From Phytoseiulus persimilis (lineage: Eukaryota; Arthropoda; Arachnida; Mesostigmata; Phytoseiidae): 64,000 nucleotides of DNA. The stretch is taken from NCBI GenBank assembly GCA_037576195.1, contig CM075103.1:25938723-26002722 (forward strand), written 5' to 3'. A program made the position numbers and the translations under genes. Shown here piece by piece: positions 26,192 to 36,987 of the stretch. How positions within the stretch are numbered: position 1 is the stretch's first letter; every line of letters starts with the position of its first letter. Under the pieces are notes generated by a model. It made no database searches. It was given only the letters and a program-made list of their open reading frames with translations, and was not told the origin of the DNA.

Positions 26192-29100
26192 ACCCACCGG
26201 AGCCTCCAAATGATCAGCTGTGCTGCGAATTTCTCCATCGACTCAGGTATTACGTCTTGAAGACACCGATAAGCAAATTGTCGGAATCAGAGGAGCATCA
26301 AATAATCACAGTTACAGGGCTTGCGAAGGGGCCCAATAAGCTGCGGAATCATGTTCCCGGTGTCCAAAACGCGAGGTTCTTGGTAGTTCTTGTATTTTCT
26401 TCGCGAAGGTGTCGAACTGATAGCTATCACAGACAACTTGATCCTTCTTAGCGGTCCAGCTGCATGGCTTTCGGCGAACGTTAGATGCTCTCAAACAAGG
26501 ACACAAAACGGTTACTCTACATATTCCGCTGTCCCAGATGTTGAATGACTCATCCCTAAATCGTTATTTGGTTTGATTCCCTGTCGATTCCGTTCGACAG
26601 ACGGCATCGGCAGGAATTCAGACGCAGTGTTTCAAAATGATTTCAAAGTTTTCAAAGAGTTTCAAAATTCTTCGATAGAGGTTCTGATGACCTGTTCTCG
26701 GAGAGAGTTCCAGTGAGGGGCACGGTTTTGGTGATACCCCTTTCCATTCCTATCTGATTACACCCTAGGTCTCTTGATTTTCTGCAGCGAGAACCTTATG
26801 CTTCGAAAAATGATTTTAAACTGGAACAGTTTAATCGACTCGGTGTGGGAGCAAGATCGACCCGTGATTTGGGTCGTTCGGTTGTAATGCTCTTCCTGAA
26901 ACACCTGCTTTTTCGCTTCGGATTGGGCTTCCCTGGACGCATTCTGTCCTGAGTCATTCTGCTGGTCGACGGAGCTGTGAGCATCACCTAGCTTCAGTTT
27001 CCCAAGTCGCTCTCGTCTGAGACTCGCTCTCCGAAAAACAGCGCCTGACGGACTCTAACATGACTCGAGGCTGGTAGACACGCGGAAATCTAAACTCTTC
27101 CAGAGACTCCGGTGCCTCAACGATGCGTTCGCCTTTTGGCGGCGCCGAGAAAACCCCAGATCCCTCCGGACGTATAATCAGAACGACTGGCCTCATGGAC
27201 TCGCGATTCCGAGTCTACGACCCCGAGTGACGCGCGGAGTGACTGCTAGCCGCATGTTGCGCCCATCCCGGGTCGGTATGGCACTCAGAGGCCGCACGAG
27301 AATCGCTCGCATCCCTTACCTGAAATTCTCGCGGCTTTTGTCTCTCACATCGGGAAACTATTCATCCTCGAGGAATCTCTTCAGCGTGCAGTTCCACAGA
27401 GTTTCCTGCGCGTGAACTTGTAAATGTCGTCAAACGAAGTGAACAGTCGGAACTCCGCGCGTCCCAAAGGGAGACAATGAAGCTTGATAGACTCTGGCCG
27501 GATGCTCATCGTGGTCTTCCAAATCATCCGTAGTTTCTGAATGGAATAGTCAGAGTTTGAGAAACAAGTTCACGGCTATTCGATGGGAAGGGGAGGTGTT
27601 CTCCTGGACGAGTTTCGCTCCGAGTCTGAATGAATAGCAGGGATCTTGGATGCTCATCTCTAGAGCTAGGAATTTCAGGAATCCATCATTTCACACCTCC
27701 CGTCCATGCATATTCTTCGTGAAAACTCCACCTATAAGATGAGTGATTTGGGCAATTCTCGGACCAATGCTGGACAGGCGTCGCTCCTCTGAGGACTCCT
27801 GAGCGTTGCGTTCTTGCGATTCGAAGCTCTACTCGCCAATACTGTGATGGATGCTGTTCCGGAACCTCCCATTGTTGATGAGCGGCGATCCTTCTGCCAT
27901 TGTGGCAGCTTTCCGTTGAGTCAGTCGCTTTCGATCCTGACCTGTCTCTTATCAGCCTGCAGTGCTCCAAGAGGCTTCTGCAGACATCATTCCGGCATGA
28001 TGAAAACTCTGACCTCTAGTTTAGTGAACCTGCGAACTTCATTACGTGGGGTGTGAGCCATCATGCAGCATATATACAGGGTGGTCAACTTAGGTCTTGA
28101 ATTTTCTCACCCTTCCTTCTTCCGCTCATCACTCGGTTGAGGATGGTCCGGTTCCGTCCTGGGAGGAAAATCTGAATGAGCACGATTTCCGGGCGCAGGG
28201 AAAAAAGGTCGTATAGACCCGGCGGTCCGGGTCGATTTTCGGGAAGTTTCGTCCGGGTTGAGTCGAATCGCGGTTAGGCTCAGGTTTCTGTTTCGATCCA
28301 GTTTGTTCCCATTATAGACAATCATCAATACAGAGTTGTCTGTGACCGAACGGCAATCCCCTTCAAGTATGTCCAACGTACCTTAGATATAGACCTGACC
28401 ACGGTCGTGTTGAGGGTGGCGAGCTCCAATATTCTACCAGGCCATTTTGTGACGAAAACGTAAATCACGTTCGTTTGTGTCGCGTACCAAACATCTCGGG
28501 AACTGAGAGCGCTTGCAAGCCGACGAACAAGGGGACGCGATGATCAAGAAGGAAAGCAACATGGTTTGTGTGAAAGATTTTTCTGGCCCCAGTGTCGCAA
28601 TCGATTGACATGTCACGAACTGCCCCGAGCCTGAGGAGATAATCGCGTGCCTGCGCGACGGTCCGCAACTCGAGCAGAAACTCAGATACTCAGTATCGGA
28701 TACGTTCAGATATCGGCTCCGTTGAAAGGTTTGGTGGAGAAACTCTGGTCGTATCGAATCGACTACCTACATAGTGCGGTGACGGATTGGGTTTCCACTC
28801 ACGAGTATGATCCCTTGGACGAACTCCGGCTGTTCCTGGAGAGCTATCCAGGAGATGGACCCATCTAAGACCTTTTTGCTAACGGAAAAATTCTCCAATT
28901 CGGCTTCCCTGGGAAGAAACGGCGAAATTGAGTCGGGGACAAGATTTTGCCACCAGATCAGTGATTTTTGTGAGGCTGATGGAATCAGCCGTCCATTTCG
29001 GGCTCTGGACCGATCCTCAACATTTCTTCACAGAATCATGCAATCCCTCGCCGCATCCGATAGAACCTATACGAACTTGATTGGCTGATTCTGAATGTTT

Positions 29101-29401
29101 CTCGAGATGTTTTTCTGTTGGAAAAGAAAGGGAAAAATGCAATTCTCGAGCCCTTCTAGCAAATGAAAGTCTCGAACGATTGGTGAGATCAGGAGAGGGA
29201 AAGATGCGTCTTATTTATAGCTATCGACTGCGGAAGAGATTCAGAATCCGACCATTTTCACTGACTTATGAGCGAAACAAGGGAGGTAAGAAACTTCTCG
29301 GCTCACTGTATGTATAAGGCGAACTTATATGACCTATAGAACCATGACGCATCACAAATAGGAGATGGAAAATATATCCCACACGGAATTTAATCATATT
29401 T
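26192..29401. other. No intact gene; short protein-like frames on the plus strand
   Basis: No intact gene is supported. Plus-strand frames at 28647-28868 and 28807-29088 have protein-like composition. The second contains RPFRALDRSSTF followed by a Leu-rich, Ala-rich helix-like segment, loosely like the last part of the ligand-binding lobe of ionotropic receptors. The two frames are offset from each other, so if they ever formed a gene it is broken. A related stretch near AGAGCTAGGAATTTCAGG (about 27663) recurs in diverged form near 30812. Confidence 0.25.
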
Positions 29402-29770
29402 TCATACAATACAGGGTAGCTTTCTCGGGTCGGAAATTTCCGAGCCCAATTTCGTTTTCGCCGTAATTTTGTCATTGCTCGAAATTCGTTCAAGGATCAA
29501 CAACTGATCGTAGAGGAGTTCAAGGTGGTCAACTGAGTTCTCTAGACGGAAATAGTGGCCAAGGGGTTGATATTCAAGAATGATCGAGGAAACGTCAGAT
29601 TTCATCGGATCGGGCCCGGACGGCTCGGGAAACGGCGAGTTGATCCCGATCACTTCGAGGAAGACTTTCAAAGAATAGCTGATTTTCGAAACCATCGCCT
29701 GACCGCAGTTTCCATCATGTTCACCCCAAAAATCGAACTGACTGCCCGGAAATCCTCTATCGACCAGTTT
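29402..29770 (-). other. Unassigned open frame with a plausible splice acceptor
   Basis: The minus strand reads 122 codons to a stop at 29402, starting after a good pyrimidine-rich acceptor (TTAATCAG, just above 29770). The translation is balanced in composition and ends GSEISDPRKLPCIV. It has no signal peptide, membrane span or motif I recognise. A second frame (29775-30080) continues upstream with similar composition but no clean donor joins them. It could be the last exon of an unknown gene or part of the decayed tract to the right. Confidence 0.22.
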
Positions 29771-29830
29771 CTGATTAACGAGGAGGAATGACGACGGTAT
29801 TCCCAAACGATATAAGACTATAGGTAACAT

Positions 29831-32305
29831 CGAACTCGCGACAATTCATCACTCCAGAGTGAATTTCTCCGAGGAGCTCCGAGCGGCGAATGATTGGAAT
29901 ATCAGCCGCTCGGAGGAACGTGGAGTTGGTAATTTTCCCGCAGTGAGAAGAGAATAAACGTATATTGAGGAGACTGCTCAGTATAAACTGCGGGAGACGC
30001 CGAAAAACGAGGAAGCGAATTCGGCTTCCAGAAGACAACGACCCTGCCAATTCCCGTCGTCGCGTGTTGTCCGGAGACACGGAACACAGGCACTAAACCA
30101 AAGGGATCGCAGGAATCTTTGACGCGGAAGTGTAGGATTAGAACTCGTCACAATTAGGATCGCATCTGTCTTCCACACGAGACAAATAACGCACTGGGCT
30201 GCACGGCTCGAGCAAGCTAGGTCGAGAAGGAGATTTAGGCCGCAAGCTAGAGCCTAGTTATTGTCACGGATTCTCTCGCATGCCCGCTTGCTTCCTCGTG
30301 TAAGGGTTCGCTTATTCGCGTCAGTCGGGTTCCTCATTAGAGTGAGGCTACAGCTAGAACGAAGTAACGACTGAAAGGTCTGTTCCTAATGACTTCTTAT
30401 CGCACTGCGTAACATCGCTCCGTTCACTTACTGCGCCCCCTAACATTTTCAGCTCATGGTCCCGCGGGACGCAAACACGTGTAGCTCTCCACGACCGTTG
30501 ATCTTAAGGTTGACGAATCCTCCATTCATCCAGTTTCAAGTCGATGAAGTCACTTTCCTGCGACTTTCTCCCATGTCTGTCCAAGAATCTCCTGGTGGTG
30601 ACGAATTTGAGTCACAGTCTGCCCTTCCATGAACCATTCGCATTCTCTTTCGGGAGAAACAAAATCCATCAATATGCCCAGAGCGGAAACACCATGGGGA
30701 CCTCAGACAGACGGAGTTCCAGGTTGCCTGGGGCGCTTCTCAGAAGATTCTCCGACCTCTTTCAAAAATCATTTCTGCTGCGCGCCTGGAACATTCATTG
30801 ACAATTACTGGAGCTAGGAAATTCAGGCATTCGTCTTTTTGAACCCCTCAGCCATCCATATAGGGATGTAGATGAATGAGTCTCTAATGGCTGAGTTCAT
30901 CCGTTTTCGTGGCAATAATGCGTTATTCATCAATCCACCCATGCATTCACCCAAATATCTATGGATTGGTGGAATAATGAATAATGCCCGAACTTCGCAG
31001 CTCTCATATTAATGGTGCAAACCACGTCCTGTTGCTCGATTCGATCATTGAATTCTGTCTGACTGCGAACCATGCATATCATATGCGGTGAGATACCATC
31101 GCGGGTGCTCGAAACTGAAGTATACTGGAGCTCAGAAGTCGATAACGAAGTCGACTGTTAATTGTGATGAACAAGACCGATTTCATCTCAGAAAACGGGC
31201 CACTGGAAACGCGTTGAAAACTTATCGGACTTGAAAGCAATGTCAGGATCAATTCCGAGAGAACTGCGGATATCACAGTCAAATGGAACGCTTATGACCT
31301 CAAGGGTCTCCAGACAACGGTTTCAGGAAATTATGATGATAGTGACTTGGACCCTTCCGCGCTCTGAGACAGAACAGGCCAATTCTTATCGATCGAGTTG
31401 TGTTGCAAACCCGATGCCGTTTGCAGGAAAAAATCACTCAGGCATGAAAATATATAATACTCGCCTACTCGCCGAGGAGAGCGATTCTTCAGCGAATATC
31501 TGAGGTGGTTGAATGGGAGATGTGAGACAGGACTCGGGGTACCTGTTCGTTGAGTCTCATCAAAATGAGGAAGTTGGAAGGAAAACATAGGAAACAAAAA
31601 TAATAAGAGACCATTCTTCAAGGGAGAATTCTCAACTCGCGGAAATACGGAACCTACATAAGGAAATGCGAAGCTCGTCCTGAATTACTCAGGTGAGCCG
31701 GCATAACAGAGAATGGTTCGCCCGAGAAAACTTCCGAGTTGCTGCTGGATCTTGATTGTTTGGAATACCGATACCAGAAATCTCGGTCGGACGTCGAGAA
31801 GCTTGGCTCCGATATTCATCTTACGTACGAGAAAATGCGAACAGCGGAGAAATAGCGATATCGTGGTCAGGAAAAATTCAGCGCGGTCAACTTGCAAGAT
31901 CTTCCGGGTAACACTGCTCAGAGACTGTTGACATGAATGAGCCGTAACGCTCTCGCCGACAGGGGATCCAAACTGTCCTCGGTGAGCGAATGGGTCTGTG
32001 ATGTTTCCTCGGGACACATGGGATATCAACAGGATTTGTTGCATTCAACGGATTCCGGCAGGGGTATTTACATCCCTTGTTTGGTTGCATTTTTCTGACG
32101 CGAAGCGACGATAACCAACTGGTCCCCTTGAGCTGCGCTGGGTAGCCGTCAACCGGGCCACCGGGGCCCTTAACTGATTTAAGCAAATCTCCCGACCTGC
32201 TTCAAGTTCGCTGGCTGCCAGTCCGCTCGGCTTGTGACGCCATGGCTCGGTTGTCGCGCCCCATCTGCGATCTAGACGTCTTGAATTCAGAGCTCAGATA
32301 TCCTA
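29831..32305. other. No intact gene; broken frames
   Basis: Only fragments are present. On the minus strand near 31845 one frame reads DHDIAISPLFAFSRT and meets a consensus donor (GTAAGA), but stops lie just upstream in that frame. DIAISP-like strings are typical of the ligand-binding lobe of ionotropic receptors. On the plus strand near 30620-30700 a frame reads HEPFAFSFGRNK. An imperfect inverted repeat built on ATTATTCAT and CCAATCCA lies near 30910-30995. Confidence 0.22.
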
Positions 32306-33232
32306 ACTCTCTGATGGCGAGTGTTGGATTATAGTTGATATGACTTTGTGTGACTCATTCGACATCCGTGCTAAACTGATCTCAGTTACAGAATCCTTGA
32401 ACAAACGGCGAGATTGGCCTCCAGAAGGAAAGAGGCGGGAGATATCTTGGATGCATAGGTAGCGCCCTCGAAGAACTTCAGTCGATTCCAGTAAAGTCGA
32501 TTTTCTCAAGCCCGTGGTGCAGCTCGGGCATAGCGGCTCTGAGAGCTTCAGAATGACCCTCTGCTTTTTCCCCAAGAATCAAGGTCCGTCCTTTAAGATC
32601 CTTCTTTGGCGTCTGTCGAAGTTTCATCCCCTCAACCAATTCTCGTCGTCCCTCCACATCATTGATTTGGAGCCTCCTTAGCCTGCATCTACGGCCTGCG
32701 CTGTCGCGGGGATTTCCAGCCAGCCCAAGTATAAGAGAGCCTCGATCATCCATCAAAGTGAAAATCAGCATGAAACACATCGAGCACTCCGACTGCATCA
32801 GGTATGTCACCGATGAAGCGAAAATGATCTCGGACCAACCAAACAGGCCGATGCCGAGAGCTCTTTGCGCCGGAGAGTATTATGAACATCCCTTAGCCCC
32901 AACAGCACAGTCCATAACCTGGTAAGACTTCGAACACGGCACACAGCCTCGGTATATGGACATGACTTCGCGCACAGAAACATCCAAATTTGGAAGGTAT
33001 ATCGCACTATCTCCAATGATGCGGCCATTGTGCTCTCTCGGTTCATCCCCTGGGACATCGGGATCAGGCGAAAGAAATACAGACCACGGCTTTGAACTAA
33101 CTGATAAAACGCTAAACAAAATCGGAATCTTCCGAGCTATGCTTATCACCCACTCGAAACCATGGACAGCAGACGGCATCGGGGAGTTGTCCATTTCCCG
33201 ACCCAAGCTGTTTCGGAACATGGCCACTCCCA
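32303..33232 (-). pseudogene. Decayed gene, possibly an ionotropic-receptor relative
   Basis: On the minus strand one frame runs from about 33231 to 32478 and is interrupted by a single in-frame TAA (32882-32880). It then continues in another frame (from about 32510 to 32303). In order it shows: a segment with GDSAIYLPNLDVSVREV; after the TAA a hydrophobic, span-like stretch (ALGIGLFGWSEIIFASSV); a charged linker with PKKDLKGRTLILGEK; VLRGRYLCIQDIS; and a tail ISLARMSNESHKVISTII. This order (lobe, membrane segment, linker, V-x-G-x-Y, then a lobe end with SL and a helix) resembles ionotropic receptors and ionotropic glutamate receptors. The hallmark pore and ligand residues are not clear. The frame shift and internal stop argue for a pseudogene. 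The family call is inference by eye. Confidence 0.28.
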
Positions 33233-33470
33233 ATCACAACTGCGAAAATGGAACACTGAAGCCAGCCCAACATGCTTTCGCTGCATAGACAGGGTGCAAG
33301 CAGCACCGGACGTTTGCAATTTAGAGACGGGTCGTGCTTCAGGGAAAAACAATTAATCCTCTTTTTTCCATGGAACTCCTTCTATGTTTTCACACTCCGA
33401 GAAGACTCAACGGGAGTTCCGGCGCTCTTGCGCGCGTCGTCGCGGTTGACTGCTTAAAAATACAATAAAA

Positions 33471-34361
33471 TCAGTCCCGAGTCTTATGGTGCGGCGGATC
33501 CTGACTCTCAGTTGCACCGATTGTTGGTGGAATTTCCCGGAAGCGGGATCCATCGAAAATCATCTCCGTTCCCCGATGTCGCAGATCAAACTTCCGGAAT
33601 TCGAAAAAAATTGTCATTGAGGGAGCTCGTAACTGTCGAGGCAACGAAGAACTCTGTCTTGTGAGGAACAGAACGGCTGCATTCTCGAAGTGAACGTCAG
33701 ATTCTAGGTCGTTTACATCAGCGAGAACTACCAGGACCTTTCTCGTCTCTTTGAAGGTTGTGTCGCTTGACTTGATGAATTCATTCATTCAGGTCCGTCA
33801 AATAGTTCAAGCAGGAGACAAAAACTCTGGATGGGGGTACCAGGTCCGGAATACGCCCTAGGCAGCGGCGTCGATTCCCTCGGGAACGGTCCAAGTTTCC
33901 CAGCATGTCGGAAGCTCGAGGAGTCATCTCCGAACTGCTGCCCGCCGTATGACGGGAGTCGCGGTCTAACCAGAGATCATACAGAATCGCTTCACAGAGC
34001 TTCAGTGAAGCTGATGCCAATTAAGTCCACCGATAGAGTTCGTATCGTCTCCCTCGGAGCCGGCGAAGGATCGCATCAACTTGCTGAAAAAATTGGGAGG
34101 ATCGGCCCAGAGCTCGAAATCAGCGACCGACCTCATTGCCCTCACAAGAATTGTTGACCTTTTGGCAGCACCTCGTTTTCGTTGCAAGCCCCTTGTATCT
34201 TCTGAGGGGAGCCGAATTCGAAACTTTTCCCTGATGGCGAGGAGTTCCCAGATTGGTTCGGACAACCCGAATGTGAGAGTGCCGAGTCTCTTCACCCGGG
34301 AATCGAGCTTAGCCAGTTTTTCGTCCTGCTCGTAAGCTCGAAGAGACCTTCGTAGAGCCAC
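33471..34361 (-). other. Three adjoining protein-like frames, unassigned
   Basis: Minus-strand frames 34361-34002, 34020-33781 and 33788-33471 adjoin with small overlaps and frame changes. The first has a charged helix-like segment (EQDEKLAKLDSRVKRLG) and the last a hydrophobic strand (RKVLVVLADVNDL). They may be the upstream part of the decayed gene at 32.3-33.2 kb, or exons of a separate one. No clean splice borders join them, and no family is recognised. Confidence 0.2.
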
Positions 34362-34968
34362 CAGTTCGGGTATATGTCCAAATCATGGCATGTCATGGAG
34401 AGGCATGCCAACAAAGTAGGTTCTATAGGCGACGTTTCATCACAGAGCTGAACTTGAGCTGGCGTGAAAGCCGTAACTATACGGCGCGCCTCGTTTTTGC
34501 TGAGGTGAATGGGGTTGATCAGTATTATGAGTGACGGATTCAGCGTCCGTCACGCGACTCGTCAACCCGATCGGATGATAAGCTCCCTCAATGTTCCGGG
34601 GGAGGGGGTACTTTCTTGACAGGTGGGAGCAAGAGCACGCAGAGGAAAAGATGCCGAGGGCTTCTCAAGGTCAAGGGCGTTCTCGCAAAAAGGGAGATTG
34701 CAGGCGGCAAAGGCGGTTGTACACTTGCTGGGTTCGGTCGATCGACTGACAGAGAGTTCGTCAAGCGCAATGACTCACGAGTGGTTATTATCAATCGCGA
34801 CCGCTGAAGGTGGCTGTTCCTCGTCTAACGATCTCCCTGGATTGGTTGACAAGCCGAGCTGAACAAATGTTAACCCGCGTTGAAAAACAATGAATCGGCT
34901 GAACCGCTGCGTGCGCCGTACATCTGCCGGTTTTCGCTAGAGGCGCGCTCCCGATGCCACCCCCTCGA

Positions 34969-34996
34969 GGTGGACTCGAAAGGTTTCGAGTCCACC
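34969..34996. repeat. Perfect 13-bp-arm palindrome
   Basis: GGTGGACTCGAAA and TTTCGAGTCCACC are exact reverse complements separated by GG. It does not match the histone mRNA stem-loop consensus, and no gene end lies beside it. Confidence 0.7.
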
Positions 34997-36959
34997 ATCA
35001 TGACAGTTTGATAAGTTTCTCACATCGATGCCGTCTTGTCCTTTGTTTCCTATGCATCATCGTGAGGTAGGAGTTTGTGAAAGTCATTTATATCAAGAAT
35101 GTGCACACATCTGAGCAGAAGTCCAATGATCCGTGTGATCACGAAGAGAACTTGAACGTTTACGACTCGGTTATTCGATTGTTCTCGAGCATGAAGACAC
35201 GCTCCGTAACTCTTGGCGAGTTTGCCCCCTTCCCCGCCCTCCCCTCTCTCGGGCACCGGTGAGGGGAACTGGCTGACAACTTCCAATCCGAGCAGAATCA
35301 AACGAGCCACACCTCCGGTTTCCAGCTAAGCATCAACTCCACGAATGTTCGTGAAGTTCAAGTCCGCGGCGATGTCCCTGATCAAGTGGCTGACGCAGAA
35401 TCGTTTTTTTCATCCCCATAGAATAGCCCGGTAGCCGGCTTTCGGCGCTTTGATGCGGTTTTGTTGGGGCTTCTCTCCACAATGATGCCGGTTCTGCCGC
35501 TGCTTTGTCGATTGAGCTCAGGTGCTCGGCGTTGTCGATGCTGATGATCGAGCTCGCCTCGGCACGATCTCATGACTAACCGCAGAGCTGAAACTCTTCG
35601 GTTATACATACATTCGGACAATCGGGAGTCGATGTTCGTGAGCTCGAGATCAGTTCTCCACAATTGCACATGACTTCGGGCTAATCTTCGTCGTGTGAAT
35701 GTTCGCGTTATCCGATGCGAACTGAAGCTTTGTAGTCTTGGAGCCGAGTTCTCGGGAGAATCCGAACCCCGAAGTTTTCGCCCCGGGACGGAGCGTTGCC
35801 ATCTTCTACATACCTGATTTTAGCTCTCCGCGCTGGTACGCCTCGATGTGGAAAGCCCCACCCGAGCGGTCTCTCGGGATGGTTTCATCACTATTTTTTG
35901 AGGAGACTTCCTCAGTTCATCGGGGAAACATGTCTCGAGGAAGCTGCGCCCGCGGCGGACTCGATTCCAACGGCTGGTTGTCTTCTCTCGTTCGCTTCCG
36001 CCGAGCCGCCTCCAACAGGTTGTAAATCACTTCCCACCGACTGCCCATTGAGAAGTAAAGAGCGCGGTTCTCCGGTCCGCTGGTCCTGTTGTCATCGAGC
36101 TGTTCATCATCGCTTCAGGTGTCACTGTGGCCAGTCTCGAGTGACGTTTATATTCACCCATCAGGTAGTGCTGGATAAGATGTGATAATAGACAGCTCGC
36201 CGGCGGTCGGATCTCGACCGGACTGACTCGTGGTCGGAAACTCGATATTCATCACCCTAATCGACACAATGGACCACACAAGCCGCGATTTTCCGGATGT
36301 TCCACCGACGGAAATCCGAAACACGACCCGGTAATGAACAAGCGCTCGTTAGCACTTTCTGACGAACGCCGATGTCGGAGGAGAAGTTGAACCATGTTGC
36401 GTTTGTTTTCTGTTCGTCATAACAGATCTACTCTCAAACTCCTGAGTTTAAAGTCACAGGGAATATCGGTGATCAGCGATTATGCGTTCGTTGTGACCAA
36501 CAATCGTTTATGCATTTCTTGAGGACAGACGTTTAGGTCTAGACATGGACCACCGAGATCGAACTCCACTGTAAATGCAATTCGACGCGGCGTGCGCAAC
36601 TCGCTGCTCCATCTCAAAACCGGAGCCCCCTCATGTTCGCTGCTGGTTTGGTCGTGTTGAACGAAAGCAGCCCTTCAAGAATCTTCTCTGAAGCAAATCG
36701 GCGACAATCGGAATCGTCGGATGCTTCCCGCAGATGAGAGCGCAACGCGAAGTTTCTTCACCGTTTTGCTACATTTTACTTTTGAGAAAACAACATTTCA
36801 GATACGAGAACTGTCAGAGAGGAGCTTCATAGTTTTTCGGGACGAAATCGCTCTACAGACTCGGGAGGGATTTTCTTCTCAACCAAGAATGAGTTGAAGT
36901 GTCTTCCTGTACCTGGCAACTAAGTAGTCCATCAACGACACGGCGACCTTGAGTCAACT

Positions 36960-36987
36960 TCACCCTCGAGACTGACATCGAGGGTGA
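36960..36987. repeat. Perfect 10-bp hairpin
   Basis: TCACCCTCGA and TCGAGGGTGA are exact reverse complements with an 8-nt loop. Confidence 0.6.

Noticed and set aside
28075..28100. ACAGGGTGGTCAAC resembling the end of a DNA transposon
   Set aside because: No matching inverted end or duplication was found nearby; a partial match at 29524 is only about eleven bases and in direct orientation.
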